From: Mactra quadrangularis
Lineage: Eukaryota; Mollusca; Bivalvia; Venerida; Mactridae
NCBI GenBank assembly: GCA_025267735.1
Contig: CM046305.1
Span: 37,097,108 to 37,161,107 of the forward strand
Direction: 5' to 3'
Length of the DNA stretch: 64,000 nt
Part shown: in pieces, positions 36,161-46,945 of the stretch
Numbering within the stretch: position 1 is the first letter of the stretch
How the letters are laid out: each line of letters begins with the position of its first letter
The notes under the pieces: model-generated
Told to the model about the DNA's origin: nothing
The model's database searches: none
What the model saw: the letters and a program-made list of their open reading frames with translations, nothing else
Position numbers and translations under genes: made by a program

Positions 36161-36398
36161 TGGTTGGGTTTAACGCCGTAGCAACCCATTATATAAGTCA
36201 TATTACGGCGTTTACTAGACGCATACCTCCGTCAGTTACTGAAAACTGCCATATATGATTTATAATAAGGAGTAGGGAGGGGAGAGATTGGTCGTAGAAA
36301 TTATTTCATGACCAAGGTACATGTCCCGCGTGGGAATCGAACCTACGACCTCTCGATCAATAGACTTTGTGAGCTGTCGGCTGAGCTAGCTTAGTGTA
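36161..36398 (-). mobile_element. tRNA-derived SINE, family 2
   Basis: On the minus strand the head carries TAGCTCAGCCGACAG (A box, about 36375-36388) and GGTTCGATTCCC (B box, 36332-36343), then a body and a tail ending in GGCGTTAAACCCAACC. The copy ends 237 bp before the first identified tyrosinase exon. No clear target duplication was found. Confidence 0.82.
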
Positions 36399-36635
36399 AA
36401 GTAGAACGAGTCATTTCGACAATTACACACAGTTAATACTTCGGGGTAAGCGATATAAGGGTAAAATACAGTTTCCAGGGTACCACATTAAAACCTTATC
36501 AATCTTTGTAATTTCATTTTTCTATGCATTTTGTGGCTTTCAGTTTCGCTTTTAAGAGAGCACTGGAGTAAGCTTAGTTTCCTTGCTATGTGTATTATTT
36601 AGTAATAATGTTATTTCTCATTATATTTTCTGTAG

Positions 36636-36774
36636 ATATACATAAGTTCAGTGCTGGTGACCTTATTGATACATGAAATCAATGGTCGAGTGGAGCCTTT
36701 AAGTTATATTCCTACACAACTTCAACATTATCTAGATATATGTAGGGGTACAGGGGATTTAACTCAACAACCAG
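36636..36774 (+). CDS. Tyrosinase exon A (signal-peptide core)
   Basis: The acceptor TTTTCTGTAG ends at 36635 and has a good pyrimidine tract. An in-frame TAG lies inside the acceptor itself, so coding cannot continue upstream without splicing. The exon reads IYISSVLVTLLIHEINGRVE and so on, and ends CCA-G before GTAACT, leaving phase 1. The upstream exon need only supply a Met and a few residues. Confidence 0.8.
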
Positions 36775-39700
36775 GTAACTATTTATATATTGGTAAATTT
36801 CATTCAACAGTCAGTGGCACATACACTAACCCCGCTGATTTAATTACTCAATTATTGTTAGTAAGTGCAGAAATAGTGTAGTCTAATGAGTATTTAAAGT
36901 AAATGCTTGATATTGATAATGCGAACAAAAAATATGAAGTGATTTTTTAAATTAAATGCTTGATATTGATAGTGCGAACAAAAAAAATGAAGTAAGTATT
37001 TAAATTAAATGCTTGATATTGATAGTGTGAACAAAAAATTATGAAGTAAGTATTTAAATTAAATGCTTGATATTGATAGTGCGAACAAAAAATTATGAAG
37101 TAAGTATTTAAATTAAATGCTTTTTATTGATAGTGCGAACAAAAAATTATGAAGTAAGTATTTAAATTAAATGCTTTATATTGATAGTGCGAACAAAAAA
37201 TTATGAAGTGAGTATTTAAATTAAGTGCTTTATATTGATAGTGCGAACAAAAAATTATGAAGTGAGTATTTAAATTAAGTGCTTTATATTGATAGTGCGA
37301 ACAAAAAATTATGAAGTTATTCATGAATGTAAATATTATTAATGTGCCCACGCACATAATGTGCAGTTAAATAATTATAAAGCATTCAAATTAACAATCA
37401 TTTTTGATAAATAATCACAGTGGTGATTCGTCATATGAATAATTCTTTATCACAGAACTGAATACTGTTTTGGCTAACCAGGAGCACTATTAAGCTGTAA
37501 GTACATGTTATTGTTTTATATCTTTCATCACTTTCTAACATTGTTATAACTAGTAAACGTGTGAACATTCAATTTAGACCATATTTCTCATAAAAATAAT
37601 GTAAGATAAAAAGTACAAAAAGAAAAATATAGAAAAAGAAAGAAAATAGAACGTTCAAGATTTAAAAAGCATATAAGTCTTACAATTTGTTATTAAAAAC
37701 TACATTAAATTGGCACAAAGGGAGGCAACAATGGCACGTGCTTAAATCCTATTTAACTCCCTTGCCTATGTAAATCGTATTAGATAATATTAAATATACG
37801 CCCCGGGGGCATGTTTATGGTTTTAAACACAGGGTATAGATATATACAAAATATAACGCGAGACTGTATAAATTTTGTTTTTAATTAATTTGATAAGTCT
37901 TCAATATATTTTTTAATGATATCGAAATATCTAGTTAAATAATAAACAAAGAATCTGCAAGCTTAAGTAAGACAGAATTAGAGACCAATTGAATTTAATT
38001 GACATAATAAATTGCTTACTATGACAACCCAATCGTTAGTATTTAACTTGTGATAGAAAACATCACAGTTTTAATAGGTATGTCGTTATTATGACTTAAA
38101 TGTCAAACATGTAGCCAAGCGTTTGCCTCTTTTTAGCGAAGCATTTGACTGGCTCTGGTCGTTCCTAAACACCATGCCATTCCTTTTTCATAGAGAATGG
38201 AAATAAGGCTTGGTTACCAGAGCTGTTAATGTTTTGCTAGGAGTTGGCTTACGCTGTTGATTTTGGTGTTTGTCTCCGAGTGGAGACGAACCGATCTGCA
38301 TGAGTCGTGCATGTGGTCGCACGATCATGGCGCTTTATTTCCTGTCTCATTTACTTCCCCTCAAAATATTTAAAGTAAGAAGGTATACTAAATTTATTTA
38401 ACTATCAGTTAAATAAAATTAGATCCTACTTAAACTTAATTGACTGTAACCGTTAAAGTAACCGTTACATTTCTATAGGTCCTTAATTTATATATCCCAA
38501 AAAAATTGATACGAGTTCCTTTCCACAAATGCCTTACTTCTAACAATCATATCACGAGGGGCTTCATAGACAGGAAATGATGCCAATGCAGTTTCATATT
38601 TATATATATCACATAATCTGCAAAATTACGTAGTTATACGTATGCAAATTTCAAACCAGTACGGTACCTGTACAAAATAACATTACGTGTAAGTGTTAAC
38701 GTTAAAATAAAACAAGCCAGTCCACTTCATCAATTTCCAAGACATGGCACATGTTGAGTCCATACTATTGTGGTACAGTGACAAAGTATTAATTCTTGCG
38801 AGGAATTAAATTACAATAAATTAACAGTTAATTTCTCAAAACTTTGGTTGGCTTTCAAATTAATACAGATAAGCTTATTGAAACATTTCACCTTGGAAAT
38901 CTACATGTACATGTATATACTCAGCAGTTGATTGTATTTAAACTGATAATGGGGTGGATCTAGACTTTTTACAATCGATTGTACTATTCCATGACTTATG
39001 CTAGTCGACAAATGAGACCATGAATAAAAACTTCTCAATTTTCATTGCCGCTTTAATACAAACTATAACACTGCGTTTTGTTCTTAGTGTGCACCTAACT
39101 TGAAAAGTCTGGATCCACCCCATACTATCACGCACTGTTTTCTCGAGTTTTAAGCACGGAGAAAACGGTCTGATAATATTAAACACTTAACCGTGTGGTA
39201 TGAGATTTATCGAACACTTTTTAAGCAATTTGATTGGCTGAGAGGGGGCACCGTTGTCTAATTATCAATACATTACGTTTTTATTTGGTTAGGACCATAG
39301 ATAAATGTGTTAAAAGTTCTAGTTCTAACTATTTGTATGTAATATACAATAAATTCCCTATTCGGAACACTTTGACTATTCATTGAATGAAAAATCTCGG
39401 AAGGATTCGTGAGATCCACCAAGAATTTTTGTTTTTTACTACATACGCGAGGCGAAGCACAGGCTAAGCACGCCATGTCGTAATTTTGTTCCTTCACAAT
39501 GAAGATTAGAAAAAAAAACGAAAAAAAAACGAAGTCATGACAAATCCACAGTTTGTCGTATCTTCGTATTTTTGTGGTTTTTTTTTAATCTTCGCGGCGA
39601 AGGAACGAAAATACGACAGAATAAATACGACATGGCGTAAATCAGCCACCATAATAAATAATTATAAAAAATATAATTGATATATATATAGACATATGGC

Positions 39701-42700
39701 AATAGAGTTGAACCACTTTTTCTCCCCTTAATACACGAAATGATATTTTAATAAAAATTATGACGAATTATAGCAATAGAATTTGAAGGGGATTAAAGAA
39801 ATAAGTAATTACTAGTGTGTGGTTCGAATCCGGGGTCGAATCCTTGCGATCCCAAATCTCTAGCCCTACCACTGGACTACTTCTTCTGTTGTACACTTAA
39901 ACAATGATATTGTTTTATCTTATAGGTGAGATGGTGTTTTGGTTGGCAATGAATAAGTACACTTCAAGGTTTGTCAAGGAGAGACCGAATATGTCACCTC
40001 AACAAATAACATTCTTTCAGAATAGTCTCCAGGAAGCATTTTCACCATTGTATGCACCGGCTGGTAAACGTAAGAAAAGACAAAGAGGCGGGGCTAATGG
40101 TCCAAGAGTTAGGAAAGAATTACGTGCAATGACACTGGTGGAGAGACGACGTTATTTTACTGCTTTAAATAATCTTAAACGAGATACAGTAAGCATTCTC
40201 ATTTAAGTATTTGTCTTAACCGATAAAAACCAATGGTCCGAACTGAGATTCGAATCTACGACCTCTCGAGTCGTAAGCGGACACCACATCATCATAAAAG
40301 CTAGCTTGAAGGCAAGGGAGTACAAGTGTCGTATTATATCTATGCTTCATACGATTTTGATCGACTGAAATGAAAAACTTGCCCCACAAGAAATGGTCTT
40401 ACGTTAAGGTTCGTGCAGGCACCTATTCCGACCCAAATTTCTGAGGAGGTTCATTATCATTAGGGCTGTCACGATACGCCAGAAGCGTATCGCGATATAT
40501 TGCAATTCGCTGGCGCCGAATCGCGATACGTACCACGATATATTGTGGGCTTTTAGATTCGTTGTGTCTTCACTGCATTTAACAGAAACTTCGCAAATCT
40601 ATCATGCAGCTACTAATAAAGTCTAGGGCTTCTCTCTGTCTATACGGTCATTTAGATGCTTGGTTTAGAAGAAACAACCACTTCTATAGCTGCAAAACAT
40701 AATAGCAATCAAGCTTCCGGATGCCATAATTGTTTTACAAAATCCTGTCCGAACTTGAAGTATGCGATTCAACAACATGTTTAGCACAAGTTCCGTACAA
40801 ATAATCGAACGCGCCCGATCGGTTAAATTCTTGGAACTCAGGTTTTTATCATATGAACCATGGAAAACTGACATTCTGCTACTTTCATTTTGAGAAGGAA
40901 CAATTTTCCCAAGAAATTAAAAATATCGCTTGATACCTGTTCGTTAAATTTGTACCGCCGTACGTATTGCCGCAGCTGCGTTTTGCAATATACCGGAAAA
41001 CCGTATATCGTGGCAGCTCTAATTATCGTGAGCATGTTTTGTGAAAATGGTCTCAAATAAAAGCTTCTGCAATCACCGATTGCGACCAAAATGTCTTGTG
41101 ATCGGTCACAATTATGAATCAGTTTGTGAGAAAGAATCAAACGTTAAAGCTCGTCAAATTAATGCCAAATTTTAAAGCTATCAGATTTCCGTTGGGCGAC
41201 CAAAAATGTCAAGATTATGGATCAAGATTTGATGTTTTCAAATTGATGTTCGTAATATTTTATCAATTTAAATTTGGTGTTGTGCAAGCCGGATTGATCA
41301 TAGTATCAAACTTTTGTCTTCAACAAATGAGAATTGCAGATCAAATATGCTTTATAGCATTTTTAAGCTTTCACTGAATAGCAAAACAACTGTACGAGGT
41401 TTTAATTGATTGTAGTACACACTCGCAGAACTGATTATGAAATAATTATATTAAAACCGATGTTCAAGATTAGAAAATGTTATGACAAATTTAAGATTTT
41501 TAGCTATTTGAATTTATTTGGAAGCATTTAAGCAAAATGAAAGGGGCTTTACACTTTAATCAGTACAATTTGTGTACGCTTTGAGTTAAAGTACATACTA
41601 TATTACATGTTTACTTCCTCAAATTTAGAAGTCATATTTTGGGACATACAGGTTTCTGAACAGGAATGAATTCAGAAAATGCAAAATTAGCCCCTTTACT
41701 TAAAAATGTCAAAATTACAAGAGGTTTTGCTATTTATATCATCTTTTTCATGCGTTGCATGTACTTTTTGTGTGACAAAGACCCCTGACAACATCTGTTG
41801 AGCTAGAATTTATAAGTTTATGTTATAATCATTCAGTACAATAACAGCAAATAACAGACATTTTCAGACTACGTCAAATATATTTAATGAAATACATGTA
41901 TATTTTAAAGTATCACAGTAGCTCATACTGAACCTTTTCCTAATACTGTACCATTTTTCTATGATTTAATTGTAGAGGTTGCCCCCCAATATATACAACT
42001 TTCTAGCAGAAATGCATGCTGGGGAAAACGTAGATAGAGCTCACTTTGGTCCATCATTTGCTCCTTGGCACAGACTTTATCTTTGGATGTAAGTATCTCA
42101 ACTCGGTTATTTGTTAAAGGAGTTGCTAGGCAAAATTGCTCGGTGATTCCCTCAGTATCGTACTTATCGTACGTTTTCAACAATGTGTATGCCACATGTT
42201 TTAATTCGTTCATTTGATTGTTTTAAGTGGCAAATGTTATGTTATTCCTTATGAACTTAACACTGCTTCAGGGACTAAACTTTGTCTCTACTTTTGGCCC
42301 AATCATTTGCCTGTATATACCTTTAAGTCCAATTAGATATATATGACATCAGTAATGATTATGCCATGTCTCTACATGTAAATGGTTATACCGTGCCTTC
42401 TCGTGTTTGCATCACGTCTTTTTATTTTTATGTTATAAATCAATTTTGTAAACATGGCATGGCATTGTACTTTCAATGTTGGATTCATCCATTTATTGGG
42501 GAAACACATCGATCTCGTGTAACAGTTTCAAATTATTTATTCTTATAAAAACAAAATAAATTATTCAGTACGTGTGACTCGGTGAATAAGAGTGTAGATA
42601 TATTTTTATTTAGATGATAAAAGAATAATTTCTTGTCGAGAATGGTAGACATAAAGAATATTTTTGATACATATCCATCCATCTCTCGTTTTTACTGTTA

Positions 42701-45700
42701 GACTATTATTTTGATAAATCTACAAATCAAATTAAAAATTCACTTGTATGCAATTTTTTTGTCACATCTTACTTGTTAACAATGAGAATGCACGTACATT
42801 GATATTTAAGTTTGAAAACATATTATGTTTTAGAAATAAGATTTACACATAATCAATGAATCATTATCCTACTAATTTTATAAATACAAGTTTTGGTGTG
42901 ATCTACACGTGTATAAATATCTGGCTCCAAACCCTGATTATTGCAATGTTGTTCAGTCCCTTGCAAATTTCGACAGAACGTGTCCTTTGTTTGGACAAGC
43001 AATTCTTGATAGAATGTAATTTATTAAGTTTGGGCTGGCCAAAATAGTCATCTTGGCTAATTTGACTATTTTTGGCCAACTTTAGCGCTGTTATTATGAT
43101 ACTACTTTAAGAAACCCAAAAACTTATAAGCGATACTTAATGTCCTATTTCTTGGTATTATTCAGACTGGAATTTTTCTTACGACAACACGACCCAACAG
43201 TGAGTATACCGTATTGGAACTCTCGACTGGACAACGATATGGACGATTCCACAGATACACCCATATTTTCTCCAGCATTTTTCGGTGATGGCGTAGGAGA
43301 AGTTAGATCCGGGCCTCTCGCAAGTTGGAGACAAATTGACCCCGCGAATATTATTGTACGTAACGTCCAACCTATGCAACTGTACACGTATGAAGGCATC
43401 CAGAACATTATTCGACGTACCAGAGCCCAAGACATATTTGTACCGACAGCATTAGCTGAAAGCAACTTTGAACAGCAACATGGTTTTGGCCACGTGTTTG
43501 TTGGCGGAACAATGAATGATCTAAACACCGCAGCATTTGATCCATTGTTCTTTTCTCATCATTGTTTTGTGGATCAGATATGGGAGAGATTTAAAGACAA
43601 CCAAAGAAGATCGTTTATTGATCCACAGTCAGATTATCCTTTTATCGAAAATGATCCAAGATTTGATGAACGTCATCGACCAACTGCTACTGCTGGATTT
43701 GATACTCTTGCGGGAGCTAATACATGGACAATGGCAGCTGGAAATCTAAACGTATTCTCTGACTTTGTCACGTATGAACCAACGCCGATATGCCCAGCAT
43801 GTGGTGGCAGCAGGTTCTTGGTATGTAATCGCAATCTCAACCCACCTCGATGTGTATCCAGAAGTAGAACTGAACTCCGAGGTGCAGGCTTGTTGATGCC
43901 ACTTCAGTCACTTAATGCTGGCCAAGGAAGAAAGAAGCGACAAGTTCATAATCCGCAACACTATGAAGCAGCTGCCTGTCCAAGAAAGTCTTTCTTAAAT
44001 GACATAGATCTTCGACACTATGGATTTACTCCGATGTTATATGGACTCAATCAACAAGCGTTTGCTCATATTCCTGTGAAAATTGTAACAAAACGTGCTC
44101 AAGACTATACGCATTTTAATAAATACACACTTGATCCAACGATGGCAAACCAAGGACATCTGGGCCTGAAGAGCACATTTTTACAATCACCAATACAAAA
44201 CAAATACTCATATTGTAGCAAGGACCAATCTTCTGTCGGAAGGATAAAGATTGTTGGGTATGGTTTAAATCATAAAAGTTATTCAGAAGAATACGTCCTC
44301 GTTGATAATAGACTTGCAGTATCTGAATCCATTGGTTACTTACCTGTAAAACTTCCTGAAGCAGGTGTACCTACTGAAGTCATGATAGCTGCCTTCGATA
44401 GTTGTGGTAGAGTGTGTAAGCCGTATTGCAAACAAACTGCTGAAGGTGGTATGGACAGTCAATTTACTGGTGCAGTTCGGGTGTCAGCAGTGCAGCCTCT
44501 ACAGTACGCCTACACTTACAGCGATGCAACTTTACTTGTGTGGGACGTACCAAGTCAGACAGCTTGTCCTACCATCAACTACAGTAATATACCAATATCA
44601 TTTTTCTGTGACTATTCAGAAGACTGGATATGGAGCGCTGGTGGATCAAATCTAGGAGCACCTAATATCCTTACTAACCCCCCTGTTGATATACATCTCA
44701 ATAGAAATAGAATTACCATTAATCCACCAGGACATCATCCAATTGTCGTACAAAACACACGGCGTGGTAATGGTATGGGTAGGGGAATAAGCAGTCTTAG
44801 ACGAGGATCGTTAGCACCTGCACCAAGAGGTAAATGTTGTTTTGTATTATTCGATTTTATTTTGGCCTTAACGAATACATGTACGTGTATAGTGCGTAGA
44901 GTTTGACCCAGATCTGATCTTTTACATTTGCATCTGTTAATATTTTCACATATCCCGACGAAAATCAGTACCACCCCTATTCTACACTTCGGCAAGTAAC
45001 GTATTCAAAAATTCAAAATGAGAAATCGATTTACAGCGATTGTAAAAAGAGGTATGTTTATGTGTTTAATTTCAACGCATAATTCTCTCGGCCACGGTGT
45101 AATCGAGCATTAATACTACATTCGTATTCAATGTAATGAATATTCTTGGAAAAAGGTCAGCTGCGTGTTCAGTGACGATTATTAGCTAACTTTACGGGTA
45201 CGGGAGAAATCAACCCCAAGACCACTCAACCCGTGCATAACTCAACTTAAAGTTGAGACAACTCAATCCGTTAGTAGGAGATTGAGTTGTCTCGAATTGA
45301 GTTGTCTTTGCGTTGAGTTGTTCCGACACTTACGTTATGGAACGTTTTGGAACGCTCAGGGTAACTGAACACGCTGCAGGTCGGGACAAACTTTACGCAC
45401 TATACATCGAATTTCAAATTTTCAAACGGAACCTGCAAATAGTTGCGTTAGTACATAAATTGCAATTTAACCAGATCGTCTGTTATAGATGACTGGCGCA
45501 ATAATTTCTAAACTCATTAAGAAATCTGGAAACCGAACTGTTTGTTGCGCGGAGCCATAATACGATGAGTGTGAATAATTGTGCGTCCCGATATAGATTT
45601 GTATACATCGTCTATTCGGAGAATAGTGGGGCTATCCTACTCAGTTTTGCGTCGGCGTTATCTTTGAAACTACTGAAGGGATTCACTCGAAACTTCACAC

Positions 45701-46109
45701 ATGTCTACGGGGTTACCATTGGAGGTCAAATACCAAGTTGTATAATTCTAGCATGAATTTTGACTGGTTGTTGCTGTTGTTTACATGAACACCCCTAATA
45801 GTCGAGCGCGCTGTCCGTGGACTGCTGTTGTTAGTAATACAGGTAACAATTTACGGTTAGTGTGTTTCGCCCTTCAATCTGGTGTCTAAAATTATAAGCC
45901 ATTAGAATGTCTTATAATGTATCATATGAGAATTTTCAGTACATGTATTTAGTTTCCATAGTACAACTATAGCCTTTATTCTTCTTCCATTTTCAGGTAG
46001 AGGAGATTTTATTCATTTAGTTTCAAATCGTCCACATACATATACTAGATCTCGTGTCCGTCGTGGTCAACGTAGACGTGGCGGTAGAGTGTACCTGATT
46101 GACGCATGA
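36636..46109 (+). CDS. Tyrosinase (molluscan type), 5 exons identified, 5' end incomplete
   Basis: Exons at 36636-36774, 39926-40188, 41976-42088, 43166-44829 and 45997-46109 total 2292 nt. They join in phase with GT/AG junctions to give 763 residues plus TGA. Tyrosinases are type-3 copper oxidases that hydroxylate monophenols and oxidise diphenols; bivalve members act in shell and periostracum formation, pigmentation, adhesive cross-linking and immunity. Residues 1-14 (ISSVLVTLLI) look like a signal-peptide core. Copper site A uses His148 (AEMHAGE), His157 (AHFGPSF) and His166 (APWHRLY); site B uses His277 and His281 (HGFGH) and the His303-His304 pair (DPLFFSHHCFVDQIW). All ligands are present, so activity is expected. 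Furin-like RKKR motifs lie at 95-98 and 427-430, flanking the copper domain. A Cys-rich segment and a long C-terminal domain follow, ending in an unusual Arg/Gly-rich tail. The start-codon exon is unidentified. Confidence 0.95.
36890..37315. repeat. 54-bp minisatellite, about 8 units, in tyrosinase intron
   Basis: Unit: GTGCGAACAAAAAATTATGA, AGTAAGTATTTAAATTAAAT, GCTTTATATTGATA. Units are nearly identical. The 18-residue period gives a spurious minus-strand frame. The array ends exactly where copy A of the 1.9-kb duplication starts. Confidence 0.93.
37316..39261 (+). repeat. 1.9-kb dispersed duplication, copy A (tyrosinase intron)
   Basis: It matches 50165-52092 in the same orientation from GTTATTCATGAATG to CACCGTTGTCTAA, at roughly 90-95% by eye with local indels. 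No terminal inverted repeats, LTRs or coding frames were seen. Copy A is flanked by AATTATGAA (37307-37315) and AATTATCAA (39260-39268), a possible 9-bp target duplication with one mismatch; copy B shows none. It is either a non-autonomous mobile element or a segmental copy. A further fragment of the right end lies near 32215-32285. Confidence 0.88.
38135..38353. ncRNA. Candidate structured RNA or conserved domain, copy A
   Basis: These 219 bp are identical to 50980-51198, whereas both flanks differ at several positions within 20 bp. Possible stems: GCTCTGGT (38152-38159) with ACCAGAGC (38216-38223); CCATTC (38177-38182) with GAATGG (38195-38200); GTTTGTCTCC (38268-38277) with GGAGACGAAC (38282-38291), a 10-bp stem with one G-U pair and a 4-nt loop; CATGAGTCGTGC (38299-38310) with GCACGATCATG (38319-38329), 11 pairs with one bulged G. 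It does not match a small RNA that I know. Strand is undetermined, although the G-U pair favours plus. Confidence 0.35.
39818..39885 (-). mobile_element. tRNA-like fragment in intron A-B
   Basis: On the minus strand it contains AGTCCAGTGGTAGGGC (A-box-like) and GGATTCGACCCC / GGATTCGAACC (B-box-like), about 35 bp apart. This is probably a remnant of a third tRNA-derived SINE family, 40 bp before exon B. It lacks a complete cloverleaf, so it is not called a tRNA gene. Confidence 0.45.
39926..40188 (+). CDS. Tyrosinase exon B
   Basis: Acceptor TTATAG ends at 39925; donor GTAAGC follows ACA at 40186-40188. The split Gly codon joins exon A exactly. The exon carries the KRKKR processing-like motif (94-98) and RVRKELRAMTLVERRRYF, typical of the segment just before copper site A in molluscan tyrosinases. 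Confidence 0.92.
40236..40292 (-). mobile_element. tRNA-like fragment in intron B-C
   Basis: On the minus strand it reads GTCCGCTTACGACTCGAGAG then GTCGTAGATTCGAATCTCAG, resembling the anticodon-to-T-arm part of a tRNA or a SINE head. The A box is unclear. It starts about 50 bp after exon B. Confidence 0.4.
40461..41021. mobile_element. hAT-like non-autonomous element, copy 1 (tyrosinase intron)
   Basis: It starts TAGGGCTGTCACGATA and ends with the inverted equivalent TATCGTGGCAGCTCTA. The flanking 8-mers ATTATCAT (40453-40460) and ATTATCGT (41022-41029) differ at one position, as expected for a hAT 8-bp target duplication. The ends are rich in CGATA/TATCG sub-palindromes. No transposase is encoded. 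Relatives are at 46946-47361 and 56443-56831. Confidence 0.82.
41976..42088 (+). CDS. Tyrosinase exon C (copper site A)
   Basis: Acceptor TTAATTGTAG ends at 41975; donor GTAAGT starts at 42089. It starts at a codon boundary and ends in phase 2. All three site A histidines are encoded here (codons at 42015, 42042 and 42069). It is too short, and too lacking in start codons, to show up as a conventional open frame. Confidence 0.95.
42089..43165 (+). other. Tyrosinase intron C-D
   Basis: AT-rich intron with nothing recognised apart from short spurious frames. The donor GTAAGT and acceptor TTATTCAG are both good. Confidence 0.6.
43166..44829 (+). CDS. Tyrosinase exon D (copper site B and C-terminal domain)
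   Basis: Acceptor TTATTCAG ends at 43165; donor GTAAAT starts at 44830. The frame begins LEFFLRQHDPTVSIPYWNSR, the usual continuation after site A, and holds the site B histidines. A CPACGG...C...C cluster, an RKKR motif and the domain containing YGFTPMLYGLNQQAFAHIPV follow. Frames on the opposite strand over this exon are shadows. Confidence 0.96.
44830..45996 (+). other. Tyrosinase intron D-E, with an inverted-repeat cluster
   Basis: The intron is AT-rich. At about 45250-45310 several copies of a GAGTTGTCTC motif face each other: GAGACAACTCAATC and GATTGAGTTGTCTC form a perfect 14-bp inverted repeat with an 11-bp loop. No coding content was seen. Confidence 0.55.
45997..46109 (+). CDS. Tyrosinase exon E (Arg-rich C-terminus and stop)
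   Basis: Acceptor CCATTTTCAG ends at 45996. The split Gly codon joins exon D in phase, and 36 residues follow up to TGA at 46107-46109. They include RSRVRRGQRRRGGRVYLIDA, a strongly basic tail. If this splice were not used, exon D would read into intron sequence and stop at 44904-44906, giving a shorter protein without the tail. Confidence 0.85.
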
Positions 46110-46132
46110 AAGACATTGTATATACTTGTATA

Positions 46133-46138
46133 ATTAAA
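46133..46138 (+). promoter_or_regulatory. Polyadenylation signal of the tyrosinase (ATTAAA)
   Basis: ATTAAA lies 23 bp after the stop codon. A canonical AATAAA occurs within the inverted repeat further on (about 46313-46319). Either could be used; no cleavage site can be read from the sequence alone. Confidence 0.4.
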
Positions 46139-46192
46139 CGTCTTTTATCTATATTTATTATACTCGTATATAGAAAATATTTGTTTATTTCG

Positions 46193-46320
46193 GTGTAAGA
46201 TCGATTTTTATTTCACGAGTGAGCTAATGGTAAATATTTTCACGAGTGGCGTAGCCACGAGTTAAATTACAATATCATTAGCTCACGAGTGAAATAACTA
46301 GATTTTACTCTGAAATAAAC
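46193..46320. mobile_element. Foldback MITE just 3' of the tyrosinase
   Basis: An inner perfect 21-bp inverted repeat (TATTTCACGAGTGAGCTAAT and its complement) is nested in outer 20-bp arms, GTTTATTTCGGTGTAAGATC against GATTTTACTCTGAAATAAAC inverted, with a few mismatches. The total is about 128 bp, starting 84 bp after the stop codon. If the transcript uses a late polyadenylation site, it would carry a long hairpin in its 3' UTR. Confidence 0.75.
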
Positions 46321-46945
46321 AATTTTTCTGTTTATTATATGCTTTAAACTGGCTTTTTTAAAGTTAAAGTATGATTTGTTATCAGAACGGCACATCCAAA
46401 CAGTGAAAAATAACAAATTTATTTTCATTGCTTCAAAACAGTGGAATATCGATTTTTATTTCACCGTTAAATCCCGGTATTCCCCTGGAACGCATATAAT
46501 AATTAACGTGATTTGTATATACATGTACATCACTTTTTTAATAAATGCTTTTTTATTTTAAAATCAAGAATGTATTCAAACCCTTTGGAAATTTAGCTCG
46601 ACCCACATCCTTAGTCGAACTATAATATGTAAATAATAAAGAAGCATAAAACGAATGAAATCAAACAAACGGACACACAATACAAACAACAGGCTTTCTT
46701 GTAACAGAGTTAGATAAATTGTCACAAATGCAGTATGTTTTTTATAATTTTAGCAACGTTCAAACTCTTTTATCCGAAAGCAATCAGATATTATCATGAT
46801 TTCGAATGATTCGGATAGAGGATGATCTTTTACGATGTGGTCGATCTAAAATTCCAAGGAGTCAGAATGGCTTTTTGTTATACCCCAAAGAGTTATGAAT
46901 CTAGTTGCAATTAATTAGTTTTTAAAGACCATTTATATTATATAT
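46321..46945. other. AT-rich interval, nothing recognised
   Basis: A short plus-strand frame (46376-46561) has no recognisable content. The interval ends at the next hAT-like element. Confidence 0.45.

Noticed and set aside
36129..36170. Start exon of the tyrosinase (an ATG followed by a short hydrophobic stretch, MRLSGVLLVG)
   Set aside because: It runs straight into the family 2 SINE tail, with no donor that leaves the required phase; the hydrophobic codons partly belong to the repeat.
38260..38335. Hammerhead ribozyme within the conserved 219-bp block
   Set aside because: The CTG-ATGAG and GCACGA arrangement is superficially similar, but the CTGATGA and GAAAC core elements are absent.
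39818..39885. A functional tRNA gene
   Set aside because: Only box-like motifs are present; the acceptor stem and full cloverleaf cannot be formed, as expected for a SINE remnant.
43145..43528. Minus-strand 127-codon frame
   Set aside because: It is a shadow of tyrosinase exon D, which has unmistakable copper-site motifs.
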